Shown piece after piece: positions 1 through 5,327 of a stretch of 12,221 bases of DNA. Made by a program: the position numbers and the translations under genes. The stretch comes from JANRKH01 sp033763595 (GTDB lineage Bacteria > Pseudomonadota > Alphaproteobacteria > Rickettsiales > Rickettsiaceae). How positions within the stretch are numbered: position 1 is the stretch's first letter; each line of letters starts with the position of its first letter. The stretch lies in the NCBI GenBank assembly GCA_033763595.1, contig JANRKH010000005.1, forward strand, positions 1 to 12,221, written 5' to 3'. A model generated the notes under the pieces. That model worked only from the letters and a program-made list of their open reading frames with translations, was not told the origin of the DNA and did not search any database.

Positions 1-16
1 CTATAATATTTCATAT

Positions 17-106
17 GACATACTCCTACTAAAAATTGTTTAAATTATTTTTGAGGAACTTTTCCTTACGAAAACTTTACCTCGTGTTAAAATAATGGAG
101 TATGTC
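17..106. repeat. Two-layer palindromic element (10-bp arms)
   Basis: GACATACTCC at 17-26 is the exact reverse complement of GGAGTATGTC at 97-106. Inside it, GAGG (53-56) and CCTC (80-83) bound a second, shorter imperfect hairpin. The whole forms a 90-bp nested palindrome in otherwise featureless AT-rich DNA. It could be a miniature transposable element or the intergenic hairpin of a gene beyond the left edge. No coding frame of useful length crosses it. Confidence 0.55.
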
Positions 107-250
107 GATTCTTTGCGCAACCGCAATTATAGTATGTATTAATATCTGTCTTGATTATTTTCACTTTGAATAGAATATACAAAATACATAAGCATCCCGT
201 CTTCTTTTCTCGTCTACACTGTATTCATGCGTAATTTCAATACGACGTGG
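107..250. other. Non-coding AT-rich spacer
   Basis: I find no gene, RNA or strong promoter here. All frames have frequent stops. The stretch from about 214, CTACACTGTATTCATGCG, loosely resembles the CTACACTGTCATTCCCGCG unit of the tandem array at the right end of the window, so it might be a decayed copy. The match is too weak to call. Confidence 0.4.
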
Positions 251-279
251 CATCGCGCTATAGCGCGTTCCGCGCGATG
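251..279. repeat. GC-rich palindrome
   Basis: CATCGCGC (251-258) pairs perfectly with GCGCGATG (272-279). Overlapping it, 254-267 is a 14-bp perfect palindrome (CGCGCTATAGCGCG). The two foldings share bases and exclude each other. The base composition is very unlike the flanks, which suggests acquired DNA or a protein-binding site. It lies next to the 12-bp repeat at 280-291. Confidence 0.5.
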
Positions 280-291
280 GCGGATGGCGGA
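280..291. repeat. Left copy of 12-bp direct repeat (possible att site)
   Basis: GCGGATGGCGGA here is repeated exactly at 3792-3803, where it covers the encoded CCA and the last acceptor bases of the tRNA-Ser gene. The two copies bracket the AbiE-kinase-GNAT block. This arrangement is expected for an element that integrated at a tRNA 3' end. The repeat is short, however, and no integrase gene is in the window, so the call is inference. Confidence 0.35.
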
Positions 292-369
292 GGTTGGCAT
301 TCTTTAAAATAACCACCTCCAAACTGGGCGGGGAATGTCAACTTCACCGACCAGGATTCTAGCAGGTTT

Positions 370-448
370 CGATAAAAATGCTACCAGTTATTATCAGAAG
401 TGGTAATAAAAACTGGTGCTATTATCGATTTCTGCTATTTTCGATAAT
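370..448. repeat. Compound inverted repeat with TCGATAA arms
   Basis: CGATAAAAATGCTACCAGTT (from 370) has an imperfect inverted copy ending in ATTATCG (421-427), with perfect ACCAGTT/AACTGGT inner arms. A second hairpin shares its right part: ATTATCGA (421-428) pairs perfectly with TCGATAAT (441-448). The structure looks like a folded mobile palindrome or a cluster of protein-binding sites. No coding function is visible. Confidence 0.5.
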
Positions 449-474
449 AAGGCGTTTATTCAAAATAAGCTTGT

Positions 475-566
475 CATGTCCTAAAAATAACGAAATATGT
501 CACTTTTAGGACATGCTAGACGCATTCATGTCCTTTAGGTTTCATTATTCGTAACCCAAAGGACAT
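475..566. repeat. Paired 37-bp TGTCC...GGACA sites in inverted orientation
   Basis: Two hairpins of equal size lie side by side: 477-513 and 529-565, each 37 bp, each with TGTCC and GGACA ends, centres 52 bp apart. The first has 12-bp perfect arms (475-486 with 504-515). The second has arms matching at 12 of 13 (528-540 with 554-566). The first site and the reverse complement of the second also share interior ACGAA, ATG and AC positions, so they are inverted copies of one site. This geometry fits binding sites for a dimeric recombinase, partition protein or repressor. The protein is not in the window. Confidence 0.55.
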
Positions 567-595
567 ATTCATCATAATCGCTAAATTATGGTTAG

Positions 596-614
596 TTATA
601 CACTTTTTGTAGTT
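596..614. promoter_or_regulatory. Degenerate fourth copy of the abiE operator core
   Basis: TACACTTTTTGTAGTT (599-614) matches the core TACACTATTTGTAATT of the operator at 918-943 at 14 of 16 positions. It keeps the TAC-N7-GTA geometry but lacks the TATAAT and TCATGT blocks. Without the inserted palindromic element it would lie about 32 bp from the next operator centre, close to three helical turns. It may be an old or weak AbiEi site. Confidence 0.3.
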
Positions 615-624
615 GTCATGTCAG

Positions 625-736
625 TATAATACCAAATCCCAGATTAAATAATACTAGGAGCGAGGAGTGAAGCCTACTACATGCTAGGTGAGCGACGAGC
701 GACAAAGTAGTACTTAAAAATGGGATTTGGTATAAT
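625..736. mobile_element. ~100-bp palindromic (MITE-like) element with TATAAT duplication
   Basis: ATACCAAATCCCA (629-641) and TGGGATTTGGTAT (721-733) are 13-bp perfect terminal inverted repeats. Further inward the arms still pair imperfectly (10 of 13 around 644-656 and 706-716). TATAAT occurs on both sides (625-630 and 731-736). The left copy follows TCATGTCAG and the right copy continues into TTAC-N7-GTAAC. Joining them restores an operator identical in layout to the intact copies at 816-849 and 909-942. This strongly suggests insertion of a non-autonomous element with target duplication, although TIR and duplication share the bases AT, so the exact ends are uncertain. It has no coding capacity. 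Confidence 0.65.
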
Positions 737-756
737 TACACTATTTGTAACTTTGG
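731..756. promoter_or_regulatory. abiE operator-like site 1
   Basis: TATAATTAC-ACTATTT-GTAACTTTGG is an interrupted inverted repeat (TTAC/GTAA with a 7-base spacer). It matches site 3 at 25 of 26 positions. Its upstream TCATGT block (616-621) is now separated from it by the palindromic insertion. Its centre is 94 bp from site 2. Confidence 0.55.
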
Positions 757-815
757 TCACATTCCTAATCATATATTGGCAAACTTCAGCTATTACACGC
801 ATGTTTTTAAGTTTA

Positions 816-849
816 TCATGTGGCTATAATTACATTATGAGTAATTATA
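816..849. promoter_or_regulatory. abiE operator-like site 2
   Basis: TCATGT (816-821), three bases, then TATAATTAC (825-833), seven bases, GTAATTATA (841-849). The two 9-base arms are exact reverse complements, so this is the most symmetric copy. Family knowledge: AbiEi antitoxins repress their own operons by binding inverted repeats upstream of abiEi. That AbiEi binds here is inference. Confidence 0.6.
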
Positions 850-893
850 CATACATGCTGACACAAAAAATTAAAAATTTTGTTTGCGCTCTC

Positions 894-923
894 CTGAAAA
901 TAGATATATCATGTTCTTATAAT
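894..923 (+). promoter_or_regulatory. Candidate abiE promoter
   Basis: A perfect -10 hexamer TATAAT (918-923) lies 18 bases after CTGAAA (894-899), which matches the -35 consensus at 4 of 6. Transcription would start near 930, about 29 bases before the abiEi ATG at 959. The -10 box is inside operator site 3, so a bound repressor would block it. The -35 is weak and the call rests mainly on the -10 and on position. Confidence 0.45.
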
Positions 924-943
924 TACACTATTTGTAATTTTGG
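909..943. promoter_or_regulatory. abiE operator-like site 3, overlapping the promoter
   Basis: TCATGT (909-914), three bases, TATAATTAC (918-926), ACTATTT, GTAATTTTGG (934-943). The layout equals that of site 2, with the centre 93 bp further on. It ends 15 bases before abiEi and covers the likely -10 box, as expected for autorepression of a toxin-antitoxin operon. Confidence 0.6.
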
Positions 944-958
944 AAGCATGACAATCGT

Positions 959-1765
959 ATGAATCTACAATCTTACATAAAGCAGCGCAGGAAATATGGG
1001 AAACGAGCCTTCACTATTGAAGAGGTCCTGGAGGAATTCAAAGTATCTCGCAATTATGCCAGGGTGGCTTTATATCGCCTTATTCAAAGTGGTGACCTTG
1101 TCTCACCCGCTAAAGCTTTTTATGTCATCGTGCCTCCTGAATATCAAACATATGGTTGTATACCTGCAGAACAACTTATTCCAATACTCATGAAGCATTT
1201 AAATATTGATTATTATGTTGCCCTGTTATCAGCGGGGTTGTTTCATGGAGCGACTCATCAAAAGCCAGCTAGATTCCAAGTCATGTTGAATAAAAGGATG
1301 AGCGGTAATTTGGTTTTTGGTGATGTTGAAATAGAGTTTATTTATAAAAATTCAATCTCTGGACTTCCAACTCAAGATTTCGTTGTGGATACTGGCTATC
1401 TTAAAGTTGCATCACCTGAGCTCACTGCAATCGACTTACTCAATTACCCCTCTCATGCGGGCGGGCTTAACCACATAGCCACCGTTTTTTCTGAATTAGC
1501 CGAAGTTATAGATCCGGAAAAATTGATAGAGCTTGCCGAAAAGATCAATGCCAGATACCAACTACAACGCATTGGTTATATTTTAGAGAAAATTGATGTC
1601 ATGGATGAAGATAAAAAAGCTCAAATAATGGAAGCCTTAGAAGCTTTTTTAAAAGGAAAAATGAAATATTACATACCCATTGCTTCTGAAATAAAAAAAA
1701 TGGGTTACCCGAGATCCAAGAGATGGAAAATAATAGAAAACACTGAAGTAGAGAGCGATTTATGA
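959..1765 (+). CDS. abiEi: AbiEi-type antitoxin and autorepressor
   Basis: Antitoxin of a type IV AbiE toxin-antitoxin pair, 268 residues. Residues about 1-60 form a winged helix-turn-helix (FTIEEVLEEFKVSRNYARVAL followed by a basic, hydrophobic wing), typical of the AbiEi N-terminal domain. The rest has AbiEi landmarks such as YYVALLSAGLFHG (85-97) and PELTAIDLLNYP (153-164). In the family this protein both represses the operon through inverted repeats and counters the toxin. Three such repeats lie upstream. The start ATG at 959 has a weak GGAAG ribosome site 12 bases upstream. The end overlaps abiEii by ATGA. The family call is firm and the mode of antitoxicity here is inferred. Confidence 0.9.
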   Translation: MNLQSYIKQRRKYGKRAFTIEEVLEEFKVSRNYARVALYRLIQSGDLVSPAKAFYVIVPPEYQTYGCIPAEQLIPILMKHLNIDYYVALLSAGLFHGATHQKPARFQVMLNKRMSGNLVFGDVEIEFIYKNSISGLPTQDFVVDTGYLKVASPELTAIDLLNYPSHAGGLNHIATVFSELAEVIDPEKLIELAEKINARYQLQRIGYILEKIDVMDEDKKAQIMEALEAFLKGKMKYYIPIASEIKKMGYPRSKRWKIIENTEVESDL

Positions 1766-2547
1766 TCCCAAATATTTTTATACAAAATTGGTCTAATCAT
1801 GTTAAATGGCAAACACCAGACCAAATTGAACAAGATCTCATTATAAGCAGAGCGTTAGTAGATTTATATAACGATCCACACATCAAAGACGCTTTAGTTT
1901 TCCGCGGTGGTACAGCACTCAACAAATTATTTATTAACCCGCCGTCTAGGTATAGTGAAGATATCGATTTCGTGCAGAAAAACGCTGATCCAATCGGCCA
2001 AACAATTAATGCGATTCGTGAGGTGCTCAAACCATGGTTGGGTGATCCAAAATGGAAAATTACTCAAAGAAGTGCAAAGCTAATTTACAAATACGAATCT
2101 ATAAGCAAGTCCGCATCAAAATTAAAAATCGAAATAAATACGACTGAACATTTCCAAGTTCTGCCCTTAAAAAGGGTTCCTTTCTCTATGGATTCAGATT
2201 GGTTCAAGGGGGCTGTGGATATTATTACTTACGAAATGGATGAGCTGATGGCGACTAAATTGCGAGCTCTGTACCAGCGCCGCAAAGGACGAGATTTATT
2301 TGATATATGGTATGTGACAACCCACGAATTGATTAACTTAAATCAAGTTTTTGATATTTTTGCTAAGTATTGCACTTATAACCGCATGAAAATCTCACGA
2401 GAAGAATTTATAAAAAATCTTGAGCAGAAGAAAGATAATCGTGATTTTCATGTAGATATGAGCCTGCTATTGCCATCGAAGTTGCATTGGAATTTCGACG
2501 AAGCCTATCAATTCGTTATAGATAACGTCATTAGCAGGTTGCCGTAA
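1762..2547 (+). CDS. abiEii: AbiEii-type nucleotidyltransferase toxin
   Basis: Toxin partner of AbiEi, 261 residues, DUF1814 nucleotidyltransferase fold. All four family motifs are visible: GGTAL (49-53), SEDID with the metal-binding D67 and D69, KIEIN (122-126), and DELMATKLRAL with RRKGRD (160-178) followed by a DIW segment. Nothing is truncated, so it looks active. Characterised relatives bind GTP, and the mycobacterial MenT toxins add nucleotides to tRNA acceptor ends. The substrate here is unknown. GAGAG (1751-1755) is a good ribosome site 6 bases before the ATG, and the ATGA overlap with abiEi suggests coupled translation. S65 of SEDID is in the position of the serine reported to be phosphorylated in MenT3. 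Confidence 0.9.
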   Translation: MIPNIFIQNWSNHVKWQTPDQIEQDLIISRALVDLYNDPHIKDALVFRGGTALNKLFINPPSRYSEDIDFVQKNADPIGQTINAIREVLKPWLGDPKWKITQRSAKLIYKYESISKSASKLKIEINTTEHFQVLPLKRVPFSMDSDWFKGAVDIITYEMDELMATKLRALYQRRKGRDLFDIWYVTTHELINLNQVFDIFAKYCTYNRMKISREEFIKNLEQKKDNRDFHVDMSLLLPSKLHWNFDEAYQFVIDNVISRLP

Positions 2548-3582
2548 ATGCAAAGACTCAAACAGTACAGCAAAGTTTCAACAAGCCTCGCAGCCTTAAG
2601 CAATGAGAAGCTAAAACAGATTTTGGCAGATAGCAAACCTATGCATGAAGGTATCGGTGGAAAGTCAGCCCTAATTTCTATTGACGATACACCAGTATTT
2701 GTTAAAAAAGTGCCGCTGACTGATCTTGAGCAACTGCCTCAACATTTTATGTCTACAGCCAATATCTTTGATTTGCCACTTAGCTATCAATATGGCGTGG
2801 GCTCGGGTGGCTTTGGAGCATGGCGTGAGCTTGCAACCCATATCATGACAACCAACTGGGTGATCACAGGTGAATGTGCCAATTTCCCAATTATGTACCA
2901 CTGGCGCATTTTGCCAAGTCACCCAGGCGATATCAATATCAACTATTGGGGTGACATCGAAAAATACTGCCAGTACTGGGAAAATTCCGACGTCATTCGT
3001 AAGCGCGTTGAAACTCTCAATAATGCATCTGCGCATATCGCCTTATTTCTTGAATATGCCCCACAGAATTTACATGAGTGGCTGAGCGCTCAAATTGCTA
3101 AAGGCGGTGATAGCGCTGAAACAGCTGTTGTATTTGTAGAGAAACAGCTCAAATCCACAAACAAGCATATGAATGCGTGCGGCTTGATGCATTTTGATGC
3201 ACACTTTGAAAATATACTCACAGACGGTAAGCGCATCTATTTAAGCGATTTTGGGCTGGCGTTGTCATCAAAATTTGATTTAACCCCAGCAGAAAAAGAA
3301 TTTTTAAAACAGCATCAGTCTTATGATCAGGCTTGCGCGGCTGTAAACCTGCTTCATTGTATTATAACTTCAGTTTTTGGTAAGGAGCACTTCGAAATTC
3401 GCTTGCGTGAATATCTCGCCGGTGAACTCAATAATGTTTCTGCAATTAATACGATTATCAATCGATACGCTCCTATTGCATTGCTCATGGATGAATTTTT
3501 TCAAAAGCTTCAGTTCGAGCGCAAATCAACCCCATATCCTGCAACGCAAGTAGAAAAATTACTGAGAACAATCTCATCGTAG
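2548..3582 (+). CDS. Protein kinase-like protein linked to AbiE
   Basis: A 344-residue protein with a complete kinase signature: glycine-rich GIGGKS (35-40), ATP lysine in FVKK (K53/K54), a candidate helix-C glutamate in AWRELATH (E94), hinge LFLEYAP (167-172), catalytic loop HFDAHFENIL (H215, D217, N222) and DFG (234-236). The C-lobe continues to the end. No signal peptide or membrane segment is seen, so it is cytosolic. The ATG directly follows the abiEii TAA (TAAATG), so it belongs to the same transcript and is probably translated by coupling. I infer a role in controlling the AbiE toxin, perhaps by phosphorylating it. An aminoglycoside-phosphotransferase-like small-molecule kinase is the main alternative. 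Its base composition looks richer in G+C than map or radC, which fits acquisition. Confidence 0.75.
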   Translation: MQRLKQYSKVSTSLAALSNEKLKQILADSKPMHEGIGGKSALISIDDTPVFVKKVPLTDLEQLPQHFMSTANIFDLPLSYQYGVGSGGFGAWRELATHIMTTNWVITGECANFPIMYHWRILPSHPGDININYWGDIEKYCQYWENSDVIRKRVETLNNASAHIALFLEYAPQNLHEWLSAQIAKGGDSAETAVVFVEKQLKSTNKHMNACGLMHFDAHFENILTDGKRIYLSDFGLALSSKFDLTPAEKEFLKQHQSYDQACAAVNLLHCIITSVFGKEHFEIRLREYLAGELNNVSAINTIINRYAPIALLMDEFFQKLQFERKSTPYPATQVEKLLRTISS

Positions 3583-3587
3583 ACAAC

Positions 3588-3803
3588 ATGACCACCATTA
3601 TTGAAATAGAAAGGCTTATTTTAAGAACCTGAAAAAAAGAAGACGCAGAGGCGTATTTCCACATCAATCAAGATCCCAAAGTGATTGAATTTTTACGTGG
3701 ACCATTAACCATGGAGCAAGTGAATGACTTCATCCCCGCGGTGAATAATCATGGATATAAACATGGTTACACGTTATGGGCCGCCTGTCTAGCGGATGGC
3801 GGA
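3588..3803 (+). pseudogene. Broken RimJ/RimL-type GNAT acetyltransferase fragment
   Basis: Read from ATG 3588, the frame gives MTTIIEIERLILRT, then TGA where relatives usually have Trp, then KKEDAEAYFHINQDPKVIEF and onward to HGYTLWAA, a typical GNAT N-terminal third. The frame runs on to a TAG inside the tRNA gene, so the acetyl-CoA-binding part is missing. It begins 6 bases after the kinase stop and was probably the fourth gene of that operon. TGA is an ordinary stop elsewhere in the window (for example map), so recoding as Trp is unlikely. The homology is lost near 3788, just before the 12-bp repeat at 3792, which marks a deletion or recombination junction. Confidence 0.75.
3792..3803. repeat. 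Right copy of 12-bp direct repeat (possible att site)
   Basis: GCGGATGGCGGA is identical to 280-291. It spans the end of the GNAT fragment, the encoded CCA and the first acceptor bases of tRNA-Ser. Position at a tRNA 3' end suits an integration site. No integrase is in view. Confidence 0.35.
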
Positions 3804-3886
3804 TAGGGTGGGATTCGAACCCACGGTACGGTTGCCCGCACGCCGGTTTTCAAGACCGGTTCCTTAAACCGCTCGGACACCTATCC
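3797..3886 (-). tRNA. tRNA-Ser (anticodon UGA), CCA encoded
   Basis: On the minus strand the gene runs from 3886 to 3797. The acceptor stem GGATAGG/CCTATCC is perfect, followed by discriminator G and an encoded CCA. The anticodon stem CCGGT/ACCGG holds loop CTTGAAA, anticodon TGA (plus-strand 3850-3852). A long variable arm (TGCGG/CCGTA) makes it a class II tRNA, as serine tRNAs are, and the T arm is GTGGG-TTCGAAT-CCCAC. It reads UCA and other UCN codons. The AbiE-GNAT block abuts its 3' end. Confidence 0.97.
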
Positions 3887-3893
3887 ACCGACC

Positions 3894-3921
3894 TTTATAT
3901 CAAAAAAAGGCATTTAATCAA
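3894..3921 (-). promoter_or_regulatory. tRNA-Ser promoter
   Basis: On the minus strand TTGATT (3916-3921) is followed after 16 bases by TATAAA (3894-3899), 4 and 5 matches to the sigma-70 consensus. The predicted start is a few bases before the tRNA 5' end at 3886. Confidence 0.6.
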
Positions 3922-3950
3922 GAAATAATTATGAAGTATAGTTACATTTG

Positions 3951-4895
3951 TCATTGATCATTCAAAAAATGTTGATCACGAATTGCGCCGTTTATTTCAT
4001 CATGAATCCAAAATTCTTCAGGTATTTGATTGTCGCAATCAGGTAATGTTAAAGCAAAAGAATCTCCTATGAGGCTATAAGTTACATATCGTGTAAATAA
4101 TGGCTCTTCCAATCTATTTGCATCGTTAGAATTTGATCCTAAGAACTTATGGATCTTCCAAGCATCTGTTTGCTTAATGTATTCTTCAAAACGCCTATGA
4201 AAATTAGAATCAAACAAAGCACTACTGGCTAAAAAAACTACAAGAAAACTCATATCTCTTTTTGTATCGAGTAATATATTAATGGGCGAAGCTAGTCTTT
4301 CGTCGATATTACGACAAAAAAACAAGTCTGCACCATGTTCAATCAGTACAAAGGCATTTTCAAAACAATTATTGTTAAGAGCTGAATAAAGTGGCGTTTC
4401 CTTTTGATATGATTTCGCATCTACTTCTGCCCCTAGGTCAATTAGTTTTTGTATAAGCTGTTTAGTTTCAGGAATGGCTGATAGATAATGAAGTGGAGTT
4501 ATCCCACTATCATCAGGGATATTTGGATCTATTGTTCGTGTGGATGAATTTGATCCGAGGTCCAATAGATATTGGACTAAATCAAGATTCTTATTTATGC
4601 AAGCAAAATTTAATAAAGTCAGTCCATTAATGTTTTGCTGTTTTTCATTTGAATCTGTTTCAGAATAAAACCTTACATTTAAATCATGTAACTTACCAAT
4701 TTGAGCTTTTGTCCATTTACCAATATTTTTTCTTGCGTCAAGATGATTAAAAATCTTACTTAGCCTCTCAATATCTGTCATTTCCTCAGCTGGTGTTTTT
4801 TGCTCGGTATTTTGAACGGTCGTCGTACTTACTTTTGTTTTTGATTGGTTTGCGCTGAAGCCGGACCTGCCAAAGAATTTAGTAAATTTTTCCAT
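3951..4895 (-). CDS. Ankyrin-repeat protein, possible host-directed effector
   Basis: A 314-residue protein with about three ankyrin repeats: roughly residues 88-119 (INGLTLLNFA...LVQYLLDLG), 128-160 (SGITPLHYLSA...LIDLGAEVDA) and 164-194 (KETPLYSAL...LIEHGAD), with perhaps a fourth decayed one after 200. The N-terminal 80 residues are polar and rich in Ser/Thr/Lys/Gln, and the C-terminal 100 match nothing I recognise. There is no signal peptide or membrane helix. Ankyrin repeats bind proteins. In intracellular alphaproteobacteria such proteins are often secreted through type IV or type I systems into the host, but nothing here proves export. The start is supported by AAGGAAC, 5 bases before the ATG. 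The gene stands alone between tRNA-Ser and the map operon. Confidence 0.85.
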   Translation of the reverse strand: MEKFTKFFGRSGFSANQSKTKVSTTTVQNTEQKTPAEEMTDIERLSKIFNHLDARKNIGKWTKAQIGKLHDLNVRFYSETDSNEKQQNINGLTLLNFACINKNLDLVQYLLDLGSNSSTRTIDPNIPDDSGITPLHYLSAIPETKQLIQKLIDLGAEVDAKSYQKETPLYSALNNNCFENAFVLIEHGADLFFCRNIDERLASPINILLDTKRDMSFLVVFLASSALFDSNFHRRFEEYIKQTDAWKIHKFLGSNSNDANRLEEPLFTRYVTYSLIGDSFALTLPDCDNQIPEEFWIHDEINGAIRDQHFLNDQ

Positions 4896-4957
4896 ATAGT
4901 TCCTTTTTTTAGTGACGGAATGTTAAATATAAATCTTCTTTAAAATATATGACCTAA

Positions 4958-5050
4958 TTTTACGGGATTTTTTTGTATCTTCGATGCAAGACTCCCGTAA
5001 AAGTCAAAAAAGTTAAGGAAATTTCACTATTATCCAAAAAAACCCGTAAT
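4958..5050. repeat. Three-arm TTACGGG inverted repeat between ank and map
   Basis: TTTTACGGGA (4958-4967) pairs perfectly with TCCCGTAAAA (4993-5002). A third arm, seven A then CCCGTAA (to about 5049), pairs with the longer left stretch TTACGGGA plus seven T, with one unpaired base. The left arm can therefore fold with either right arm, giving alternative hairpins upstream of the ankyrin gene. It is either a palindromic element or a regulatory leader. I see no gene here. Confidence 0.45.
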
Positions 5051-5199
5051 TTTTATTTTAAATTTTGAAAAATTAGTGTTTTAGAATCGTTTTATTAATT
5101 TTTAGTTTGCTTTACTGAGCAAATTCTAGTAAAAAATTTACCAAATTATATAAAATAAAAATTACTCAACATTGCCATTACTATCTTAAATCCTATCAG
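5051..5199. other. AT-rich intergenic spacer
   Basis: This belongs to the 432-bp gap between the divergent ankyrin and map genes (4896-5327). It is very AT-rich, has stops in all frames, and shows no RNA gene or convincing promoter. Promoters for both neighbours should lie in this gap, but several weak AT-rich hexamers fit equally well. Confidence 0.4.
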
Positions 5200-5263
5200 A
5201 ATATTCTTTACACTTAAACAAAAAATTAATTTGCTGATGAAAGAATATTTTTTGTTCAGTGTA
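5200..5263. repeat. Interleaved inverted repeats upstream of map
   Basis: AATATTCTTT (5200-5209) pairs perfectly with AAAGAATATT (5240-5249). The next segment, TACACTTAAACAAAAAA (5209-5225), pairs with TTTTTTGTTCAGTGTA (5248-5263) with small mismatches. The order is A1-A2-B1-B2, so both stems cannot form as one simple hairpin: the result is a pseudoknot or two exclusive folds. It lies 65 bases before the map start. Function unknown. Confidence 0.45.
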
Positions 5264-5327
5264 TTTGTGATAAATAATTAAATTTATATTAATTAATAAT
5301 AATAAACTATTCTACAATAAAAACTTT

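Noticed and set aside
370..450. dif or Xer recombination site
   Set aside because: The TCGATAA arms do not match the 28-bp dif layout that I know, and no supporting context was found.
720..962. 80-residue open frame with a hydrophobic start, overlapping abiEi by ATGA
   Set aside because: Its first codons are the arm of the palindromic element and the rest is built from the repeated operator sequence. There is no ribosome site, and an AT-rich frame easily looks like a membrane segment. A leader peptide cannot be fully excluded.
2671..3085. Frames inside the kinase gene (2671-3036 minus, 2870-3085 plus)
   Set aside because: They overlap a well-supported kinase frame and have no recognisable content.
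3588..3803. TGA read as tryptophan (alternative genetic code) in the GNAT fragment
   Set aside because: TGA ends map, abiEi, glpX and other genes, and TGG is used for Trp throughout. A nonsense mutation is simpler.
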